A stretch of 10,820 nt of DNA from Angelobacter sp036502105. GTDB taxonomy: Bacteria; Acidobacteriota; Terriglobia; Terriglobales; Acidobacteriaceae. Shown piece after piece: positions 1-5,132 of the stretch. The notes under the pieces were generated by a model. It did no database searches and had not been told where the DNA came from. It saw nothing but the letters and a program-made list of their open reading frames with translations. The translations under genes and the position numbers were made by a program. Location: assembly GCA_036502105.1 (NCBI GenBank), contig DASXZE010000136.1, forward strand, positions 1 through 10,820, read 5' to 3'. Within the stretch, counting starts at the first letter, position 1, and each line of letters begins with the position of its first letter.

Positions 1-156
1 GGCGCTGCCGGAAGGAAGCACGCCGGAATCTCCGACCTGGTAAACGGTGTTGATGCCGTTGCTGCCGCTGCCTTTGGTTACGAAGAGCGTGTTATTGAAG
101 ATGGCCAGGCCGGACTGGCACTGATGACATTGATCGGAAAAGGGCGGCACCCAACT
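1..156 (-). pseudogene. Remnant of a secreted/repeat-type protein gene, 5' end missing, 3' end off window
   Basis: Read on the minus strand, bases 156 to 1 stay open after an in-frame TGA (159-157) and give a coherent protein-like stretch: a Cys-rich piece containing DQCHQCQSG, then LAIFNNTLFVTKGSGSNG and VYQVGDSGVLPSGS. The alternation of short hydrophobic strands and Gly/Ser/Asn turns suggests a beta-propeller or similar extracytoplasmic protein. There is no signal peptide and no convincing start. A GTG at 150 exists but would begin in mid-domain. Immediately upstream, in the sense of this gene, lie the 14-bp tandem repeats, so the gene probably lost its 5' part. The 3' part continues beyond the left edge. 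It could instead be a short real gene starting at the GTG, which I consider less likely. Family not identified. Confidence 0.4.
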
Positions 157-169
157 TCAATACTAAAAC

Positions 170-239
170 CTAATGGCCAAAGACTAATGGCTAAAAGCTA
201 ATGGCCAAAAGCTAATGGCTGAGTGCTGATAGCCAATTG
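170..239. repeat. Five tandem 14-bp units
   Basis: Five adjacent 14-bp units start at 170, 184, 198, 212 and 226. The first three differ only at one or two positions (CTAATGGCCAAAGA, CTAATGGCTAAAAG, CTAATGGCCAAAAG). The fourth (CTAATGGCTGAGTG) and fifth (CTGATAGCCAATTG) are more diverged. The array ends 17 bp before the ispA start codon, so it sits in the ispA upstream region and may overlap its promoter. The 14-bp period is not a multiple of 3 and the array is not coding in any convincing frame. Confidence 0.85.
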
Positions 240-256
240 TTTTATACTCAATCTTC

Positions 257-1138
257 ATGCTTAAAGAGATTCTTGAACAAGGCCAGCGCATGACTGATGC
301 GTCGCTGGAGAAACTGTTACCGGCTGCCACGGTGCGGCCTGAATCCATACACCAGGCCATGCGGCACAGTGTTTTTGCCGGAGGCAAGCGGTTGCGGCCT
401 GTGCTGTGCATGGAGGCCGCGCGGATGATTGCCGGGCGCCTGCCGGAAGGCGTGGAAGAGCTGGGCAGCGCGCTGGAAATGCTGCATACGTACTCGCTGA
501 TCCATGACGATCTGCCGGCGCTGGATAATGACGACCTGCGCCGCGGCAAGCCGACCTGCCATGTGGTCTATGGAGAAGCGCTGGCTATCCTGGCAGGCGA
601 TGCGCTACAGACACAGGCGTATGAAGTGCTGGCGCGATTGAAATGTCCGGCGGAGGCGCGGGTGAAGATTATTGAAGAAATTGCCCGCGGCACCGGGACG
701 GTGGATGGAATGATTGGCGGACAGGTAAAAGACCTGGAAGCCGAGCGCCAGCGGCCGGATGCAGCAACACTGGAATATATTCATCGTTCCAAAACGGGAG
801 CGCTGATTACCTCCAGCCTGGTGAGCGGAGGCATATATGCGAACGGCACAATCGCTGAAATACAACGTCTGCGAGATTTTGGCCGGGCTATTGGCCTGGC
901 GTTTCAAATTGTGGACGATGTGCTGGACGTGACTCAATCTTCCGAGCAATTGGGCAAAACAGCAGGCAAAGACACAGCTTCAGAGAAGGCGACTTATCCC
1001 TCTCTGTTTGGCATTGAAGAGTCAGAGCGGCAGGCAGACGCGCTGGTGGCTTCCGGCTGCAGTGCGCTGGATTCATTCGCGCAACGCGCCCAGACACTTA
1101 AAGACCTGGCCCATTTTTTGATCCAAAGAAAGAATTAA
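257..1138 (+). CDS. ispA: Polyprenyl diphosphate synthase, farnesyl diphosphate synthase type (IspA)
   Basis: This is a cytoplasmic trans-prenyltransferase that condenses isopentenyl diphosphate with allylic diphosphates to make the farnesyl (C15) precursor of quinones and undecaprenyl lipids. At 293 aa it has the usual length of bacterial IspA. Visible motifs are GGKRLRP at 42-48; the first Asp-rich motif at 84-90 inside SLIHDDLPALDNDD; GGQ followed by DLE near 144-151; the lysine of the RSKTGAL stretch near 169; and the second Asp-rich motif DDVLD at 220-224 with GKTAGKD after it. The residues before the first Asp-rich motif (HTYSLIH) and the LRRGKPT after it closely resemble E. coli IspA as I remember it, which favours a C15 product over longer chains, although product length cannot be proved from sequence. 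The ATG at 257 gives a full N-terminus, but no strong Shine-Dalgarno is present. In many genomes the next gene is dxs; here it is the bufferin operon, so it is probably its own transcription unit. Confidence 0.93.
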   Translation: MLKEILEQGQRMTDASLEKLLPAATVRPESIHQAMRHSVFAGGKRLRPVLCMEAARMIAGRLPEGVEELGSALEMLHTYSLIHDDLPALDNDDLRRGKPTCHVVYGEALAILAGDALQTQAYEVLARLKCPAEARVKIIEEIARGTGTVDGMIGGQVKDLEAERQRPDAATLEYIHRSKTGALITSSLVSGGIYANGTIAEIQRLRDFGRAIGLAFQIVDDVLDVTQSSEQLGKTAGKDTASEKATYPSLFGIEESERQADALVASGCSALDSFAQRAQTLKDLAHFLIQRKN

Positions 1139-1165
1139 ACGGTAACGAAATCGCGTCTGACGTAT

Positions 1166-1293
1166 CTAAGGTGACATACGGGTATTGGGAACAAAGGATT
1201 TCTTCTCCCCGGTACGGGCATGGTAGTATTCCCTCGCATATTTATGTTTTAAATATGGTGCAGTTCACCTTAGACCGGCGGTACGTTCCGCCG
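1166..1293 (+). ncRNA. Candidate structured leader RNA upstream of bufA
   Basis: The 295-bp stretch between ispA and bufA has no credible gene but shows nested complementarity. A perfect 9-bp pair CTAAGGTGA (1166-1174) / TCACCTTAG (1265-1273) encloses two arms. One is GGGAA (1187-1191) with TTCCC (1229-1233), containing CCCG-gta-CGGG (1208-1218). The other is CATATTTA (1237-1244) with TAAATATG (1250-1257) around a 5-nt loop. Directly after it comes CGGCGG (1276-1281) / CCGCCG (1288-1293). Drawn as RNA this is a closed three-way junction followed by a GC hairpin, as expected of a riboswitch-like leader. No T-run follows, and I match it to no known riboswitch class. A competing reading is a promoter: GGAAC at 1188 and CGGTA at 1210 resemble an ECF-sigma promoter with a 17-nt spacer, which would start transcription inside this region. 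Confidence 0.3.
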
Positions 1294-1433
1294 CAAAATG
1301 TTCAAAACGGGTGAATCCGCTTTGAATTGCTGTGCGTACATCAAAAGAAGCTTGCTGAGAGATTTGCCGGCGGCCTGTGTTTAGACTGAAGGACACTCTC
1401 GGCGGATGTAAAATACGGAAGGAGATTTTAAAA

Positions 1434-1718
1434 ATGAATAAGTCTGTGCGTTTACTGCTTATGGGTGCGGCTCTGACAGGTTTTGCTGCTGGACAGAACG
1501 CTTTTTCTCAAGACACCACCAAAACGGACGGCGCTGCCAAGGCCGATTCCGGCACCAAGGTCAAGAAAGCCAAAGTTGAAAAGCACGCATGCAAAGGCCA
1601 GAACTCCTGCAAAGGTAATGGCGGCTGTGGCGCAACCAAAGGCAAGAATGATTGCAAAGGCCAGGGTGGCTGCTCAACCGATCCTAAGCATCCCATGCCG
1701 AAGTCAGACGCGAAATAA
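1434..1718 (+). CDS. bufA: Bufferin-type RiPP precursor, BufA2-like, secreted and Cys-rich
   Basis: The product is a 94-aa precursor peptide. Residues 1-25 form a Sec signal peptide (MNKSVRLLLM start, hydrophobic core, probable cleavage near AFS|Q), which in bufferins doubles as the leader. A Lys/Ala/Asp spacer follows (26-49). The core has five cysteines at 53, 59, 65, 74 and 80, arranged as CKGQNSC-KGNGGC and, nine residues on, CKGQGGC: repeated C-K-G-x-x-x units. By family knowledge, MNIO enzymes convert such cysteines, for example to thiooxazoles, and the mature peptide binds copper in the periplasm. The start at 1434 is chosen because AAGGAG (1419-1424) lies nine bases upstream and it begins the signal peptide exactly; the longer upstream in-frame extension lacks both. 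bufB follows after 92 bp. The CKG motif, signal peptide and bufB/bufC neighbours together make the assignment firm; the exact modified residues are unknown. Confidence 0.88.
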   Translation: MNKSVRLLLMGAALTGFAAGQNAFSQDTTKTDGAAKADSGTKVKKAKVEKHACKGQNSCKGNGGCGATKGKNDCKGQGGCSTDPKHPMPKSDAK

Positions 1719-1810
1719 CTTCGCCTCTCATATGAAGAGGGCCGGCGGCATACCAACGCTGGTCCTCTGTTTATTTGTAACTTTCGCAACATCCCCTAAT
1801 CTCATGGATT

Positions 1811-2659
1811 ATGCCCGCAAATAAATTCAATGGACACAAAGATTACGGCGTCGGCATAGGGCTGCGTATTCCCCACTACGGCCATATTTTTGACAAAAAA
1901 CCGGTCGTGGACTGGTTTGAAATCATTTCAGAAAATTTCATGGTAGATGGCGGCCGCCAGCTTCAGGTATTGGACCAGATTCTTGACCGCTATCGCGTGG
2001 TGCAACACGGCGTTTCCATGTATTTTGGCTCGGCTGAGCCACTGAACCGCGAACACCTGCGCCGACTGAAGACACTGGTAAAGCGCACTAATACTCCGTG
2101 GCTCACGGACCACCTTTGCTGGGGCAGCGTGGACGGACGCTATTCGCACGACTTGCTTCCGATGCCTTACACATTTGAAGCCGCCAAGCGCACCGCGCAA
2201 AAAATTCGCGAAGCCCGCGACTTTCTGGAAGTTCCCATCGCCGTGGAAAACGTAAGCAGCTACGCTGAGTATCACGTTTCAGAGATGACAGAATGGGAGT
2301 TCCTGAATGAAGTGGTGGAAGACGCCGACTGCGGCATCCTGCTGGACGTAAACAATATTTACGTTTCGTCGCGCAATCATAATTTTGATCCCTTTGATTA
2401 TTTGAAGAGCATTCCGGCTGGGCGGGTGGCGCAGATCCACATTGCCGGCCACTCGAATTTCGAGAAATATATTCTGGACACGCATGACCATCCGGTGCTT
2501 GATCCGGTATGGCAGTTGTATGCCAAGGCCATTGAACTGGCCGGCCCCACGGCAACACTGCTGGAATGGGACGACCGCATTCCCTCTTTTGAGGAAGTCC
2601 ACGCTGAAGCGCTGAAAGCCAAGCGTTATGTTCCGGCGAACTCCGCGGTGGCTTCATGA
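1811..2659 (+). CDS. bufB: MNIO enzyme of the DUF692 family, bufferin-modifying BufB
   Basis: This is a multinuclear non-heme iron oxidative enzyme (DUF692, TIM-barrel fold) expected to oxidise cysteines of the BufA core in the cytoplasm before export. The protein is 282 aa, typical of the family. Motifs in order: GVGIGLR near the N-terminus; FEIISENF (E41); QHGVSM (H66); TDHLCW (H101); LPMPYT; VENVSSY (E146, N147); CGILLDVNN (D179, N181-182); QIHIAGH (H210, H214); DTHDHPV (D223, H225); LLEWDDRIP (E252). These are the His, Glu and Asp positions expected to bind the iron cluster, and all are present, so the enzyme should be active. The ATG at 1811 lacks a clear Shine-Dalgarno; an out-of-frame ATG lies at 1804. 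Translation may be weak compared with bufA, which fits an enzyme-to-substrate ratio. The stop codon overlaps the start of bufC (ATGA). Confidence 0.93.
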   Translation: MPANKFNGHKDYGVGIGLRIPHYGHIFDKKPVVDWFEIISENFMVDGGRQLQVLDQILDRYRVVQHGVSMYFGSAEPLNREHLRRLKTLVKRTNTPWLTDHLCWGSVDGRYSHDLLPMPYTFEAAKRTAQKIREARDFLEVPIAVENVSSYAEYHVSEMTEWEFLNEVVEDADCGILLDVNNIYVSSRNHNFDPFDYLKSIPAGRVAQIHIAGHSNFEKYILDTHDHPVLDPVWQLYAKAIELAGPTATLLEWDDRIPSFEEVHAEALKAKRYVPANSAVAS

Positions 2660-3561
2660 ACCTGGCAGAGCTTCAGCACGCGTTTTTTGATGTGGTGCGG
2701 CAGCCGCTCACGGAAGATGAGCGCATGCGCGAGCTGACTCTGGATGGCCGATCTACGAAAAAGATTGCGGAAGAAATCGTAAAGCCAAACGACCGGTTGA
2801 CATCCGTGGAGCGGCTGGAAATTTACAACCGCGTTTACTGGTTCCGGCTTCTCTCTTCGATGATGGACGATTTTCCCGGCCTGCGCGCCGTGATTGGAGA
2901 AGAAAAGTTTGAGCAGGTGCTGCTCGGTTATCTCACGGAGATGCCTTCTGTCTCATTCACTCTGCGCGACCTTGGCTCACGGCTGGAGGCATGGCTGCGG
3001 GCTCATCCGGAGTTTATTGCCGGGAATGAGCGCATGGCTCTGGATATGGTAAGGCTGGAGTGGGCCGATATTGAAGCTTTTGACGCAGTGGAATTTCCTA
3101 CGCTGACGCAGAGTGAGCTGGCCACGCTGGGTGAGGATCCTAAATTTCGTTTGCAGCCGTATGTTCAACTGCTGGACCTGGCGTATCCCGTGGACGAGCT
3201 TCTGTTACAGGTCCGAGATAGTGAAGAGCCGGAAACCGATATCTCCAGCAACATTGTGATGATGGATAGCGCAGACGCAAAGAAGCATAAAAAGTTTGCG
3301 TTGCCGAAAGCGAAAAAGGTCTATCTGGCGGTCCATCGCCAGGAATATACCGTTTATTTCAAGCGCCTGAAGCCGGAAGCATTCGCCCTGGTACGGGCGC
3401 TGCAGCAGGGCCAGACGCTCTCTGAGGCAATTGAATCATCGGTAAACTGGTCAGGGAAAAAACTTGAGCGCGTGATGGAACAGCTGCATGACTGGTTTGC
3501 CAACTGGGCACAGTTGGGCTGGTTCTGCCGTCTGCCGGAGAGCGAAGCTAAAAATGAATAG
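2656..3561 (+). CDS. bufC: DUF2063 partner protein of the MNIO enzyme, BufC
   Basis: This 301-aa cytoplasmic protein is the usual partner encoded beside DUF692 enzymes and is thought to help present the precursor. The N-terminal DUF2063 region is recognised by the RLEIYNRVYWFRL segment (53-65), the following MMDDFPGLRAVIG and the helical LGYL segment. Residues 90-190 continue an acidic all-alpha domain (SFTLRDLGSRLEAWL, LEWADIEAFDA). After a charged linker with KKHKKFALPKAKK (about 213-225), the C-terminal 75 residues (VYLAVHRQEYTVYFKRL, then FALVRALQQGQTLSEAIE and the WFANWAQLGWFCRL end) look like the winged-helix module of these proteins, which may bind the leader. The ATG overlaps the bufB stop by four bases (translational coupling), and the 3' end overlaps the start of bufD by eight bases. 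Confidence 0.9.
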   Translation: MNLAELQHAFFDVVRQPLTEDERMRELTLDGRSTKKIAEEIVKPNDRLTSVERLEIYNRVYWFRLLSSMMDDFPGLRAVIGEEKFEQVLLGYLTEMPSVSFTLRDLGSRLEAWLRAHPEFIAGNERMALDMVRLEWADIEAFDAVEFPTLTQSELATLGEDPKFRLQPYVQLLDLAYPVDELLLQVRDSEEPETDISSNIVMMDSADAKKHKKFALPKAKKVYLAVHRQEYTVYFKRLKPEAFALVRALQQGQTLSEAIESSVNWSGKKLERVMEQLHDWFANWAQLGWFCRLPESEAKNE

Positions 3562-4054
3562 CTTGATGCAAAAAGCAGAAGTTGCCTATGGCTGGTTTGT
3601 AAAAGCCGCCAATTCCCTGCAGTCACCTTTCCTGCTGTTGATACGGCTTTATTGGGGATGGCAATTCTGGCAGGCCGGCATGGGCCATCTCAATAACATG
3701 GCCAAGTTCATTGATTTTTTTACTGGCCTGGGAATTCCTGCTCCGGCTCTGAATGCCCACTTTGTCGCCCTGCTGGAAGCTGGCGGAGGCATTTTGCTCG
3801 CCCTGGGACTTGGATCGCGCATCATCTCCCTTCTGCTGGCAGGCGATATGTTTGTAGCCTTCATCACGGCTGATCGCGAAGCATTGAGCTCCATCTTTAC
3901 TGATGTGGACAAATTTTACGCCGCAGCACCATATACGTTTTTGTTTGCTGCATTGATTATCCTGATCTTTGGCCCCGGCAAACTCGCCCTGGATACGCTG
4001 GTTGCTGCCTGGTGGAAAAAACGATCTCCATCGTCCGCAGCAGCCCACTCGTAA
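3554..4054 (+). CDS. bufD: DoxX-family integral membrane protein, BufD
   Basis: This 166-aa inner-membrane protein of the DoxX family is often the fourth gene of bufferin operons; its biochemical role is not established. About four membrane segments are visible: roughly 25-43 (LLLIRLYWGWQFWQAGMG, the DoxX signature around R31 and G42), 68-86 (VALLEAGGGILLALGLGS), 88-105 (ISLLLAGDMFVAFITA) and 124-140 (AAPYTFLFAALIILIFG), then a basic cytoplasmic tail (WWKKRSP). The start at 3554 is preferred because it overlaps bufC by eight bases and places a short soluble N-terminus before segment 1. Upstream in-frame starts lie inside bufC and have no ribosome site. GGAG at 3537-3540 is a little far (13 bases). 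It is the last gene of the tightly coupled bufBCD set; the next gene begins after only 19 bases and may be co-transcribed. Confidence 0.85.
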   Translation: MNSLMQKAEVAYGWFVKAANSLQSPFLLLIRLYWGWQFWQAGMGHLNNMAKFIDFFTGLGIPAPALNAHFVALLEAGGGILLALGLGSRIISLLLAGDMFVAFITADREALSSIFTDVDKFYAAAPYTFLFAALIILIFGPGKLALDTLVAAWWKKRSPSSAAAHS

Positions 4055-4073
4055 CAAGTGGTAGTCTGTGTTC

Positions 4074-5030
4074 ATGGGATCTCATCGTCTCAAGAACTTC
4101 ATACTGCTTGCATTACTAATATTTTTTTCATTCACAGCTTTGCCCGGACAGGAACAGGGTTCCGATAGAGAAGTGCTGAAGGTAGCTGGCTCTACCATTG
4201 ATGTGACGCTGCCAGACGGGCCCATGAAAATGTCTCGGCAAGAATTGCTTAGCTGGGTGCAAAATTCCGCTTCCACCGTTGCCGGCTATTATTTTGGACA
4301 CTACCCTGTTCCGCATCTCACGCTGCGCATACGCGCTATTGATGGATCCGGCGTGCGACACGGCGTTACATATGCCAAAGATGGCGGGCTCATCCTGATC
4401 AGCATTGGCCGCGATACTGAACTTGCGGAAACCAAACAAGACTGGGTCCTGGTGCATGAAATGATCCATCCCGCATTTCCTTCCATGCCGGACGAACAGC
4501 ACTGGATTGAAGAAGGCATCTCTACTTACGTTGAACCGGTGGCGCGGGCGCGCGCGGGCCGCATGCCAATCGAAGAAGTATGGCGATCCTATGTGCATGA
4601 CATGCCGAAAGGCGAGCCGCAAGCCGACGACAAGGGACTGGATAACACGCACACCTGGGGCCGAACTTACTGGGGCGGCGGATTGTTCTGCCTGGTAGCT
4701 GATGTCCGCATTCGCGAGCGCACAAAAAACCGCATGGGGCTTGAAGACGCACTGTATGGAATTGTGAAAGGCGGCGGCTCAATCAGCGATGACTGGGAAA
4801 TTGAGAAAGCGCTGGCCATGGCCGACAAAGCCACAGGGACCACAGTACTGCGCGATCTTTATCATGAGATGCGCGACAAGCCTGCGCCAGTAGACCTGGA
4901 CGCGCTCTGGCAAAAACTTGGCATCGCGATGAAAGATGGCTCTGTTACGTTCAATGACAAAGCGCCGGAAGCGAATATTCGCAAGGCCATCACCACGGCG
5001 CGATCTGCTGAAGTTGCAGCACAGCGCTAG
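4074..5030 (+). CDS. Secreted HExxH metallopeptidase-like protein (gluzincin, peptidase MA-like)
   Basis: This 318-aa protein has a Sec signal peptide (residues 1-25, hydrophobic core ILLALLIFFSF, cleavage near LPG-Q) and so acts in the periplasm or outside. The zinc-site signature is WVLVHEMIHP with H128, E129 and H132, followed by HWIEEGISTYVEP in which E147 would be the third ligand. HExxH plus a downstream WxxEG(x)(x)Y is the layout of gluzincins such as the M1/M61-like clan. A later segment (HTWGRTYWGGGLFCLVADVRIRERT) matches the helix carrying Tyr/Gly after the active site in such peptidases. All core residues are intact. The ATG at 4074 is used; a GTG at 4068 in the same frame would add two residues, and no clear Shine-Dalgarno distinguishes them. 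The gene lies 19 bp after bufD in the same direction, so a joint transcript is likely. The substrate is unknown. Whether it works on bufferin is speculation. Confidence 0.75.
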   Translation: MGSHRLKNFILLALLIFFSFTALPGQEQGSDREVLKVAGSTIDVTLPDGPMKMSRQELLSWVQNSASTVAGYYFGHYPVPHLTLRIRAIDGSGVRHGVTYAKDGGLILISIGRDTELAETKQDWVLVHEMIHPAFPSMPDEQHWIEEGISTYVEPVARARAGRMPIEEVWRSYVHDMPKGEPQADDKGLDNTHTWGRTYWGGGLFCLVADVRIRERTKNRMGLEDALYGIVKGGGSISDDWEIEKALAMADKATGTTVLRDLYHEMRDKPAPVDLDALWQKLGIAMKDGSVTFNDKAPEANIRKAITTARSAEVAAQR

Positions 5031-5046
5031 AGCGGAATTAATTCGC

Positions 5047-5081
5047 AAAAAATCGAGGCACTCACTTTCGGAGTGCCTCGA
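5047..5081 (-). terminator. Rho-independent terminator of the TonB-receptor gene
   Basis: An 11-bp perfect inverted repeat (TCGAGGCACTC at 5053-5063, GAGTGCCTCGA at 5071-5081) flanks a 7-nt loop. On the minus strand the stem is followed directly by six T (AAAAAA at 5047-5052 on plus), about 50 bases after the receptor stop codon. On the plus strand the stem is followed by ACACAAGG, with no T-run, so it would be a weak terminator for the peptidase gene. Confidence 0.88.
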
Positions 5082-5132
5082 CACAAGGAGACAACTTATT
5101 TCAACCTATGAGCAAATGAACGTCAGCTTCTC

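Noticed and set aside
1345..1375. CTGAGAGA motif in the bufA leader, recalling a TPP riboswitch
   Set aside because: The second conserved TPP element (ACCTGATC-like) is missing downstream, and the genes are unrelated to thiamine.
1483..1824. Plus-strand open frame overlapping bufA in another frame (113 aa, Lys/Ala/Arg-rich)
   Set aside because: It is an artefact of the Lys/Gly/Ala-rich bufA codons. It has no ribosome site and its composition is implausible; bufA in the other frame has a signal peptide and family motifs.
2103..2657. 184-aa open frame antisense to bufB
   Set aside because: It has no signal, domain or ribosome site, and the opposite strand encodes an intact DUF692 enzyme.
5085..5119. 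AAGGAG followed by ATG AGC AAA TGA after the terminator hairpin
   Set aside because: The spacing is long (about 17 bases) and the frame closes after three codons.
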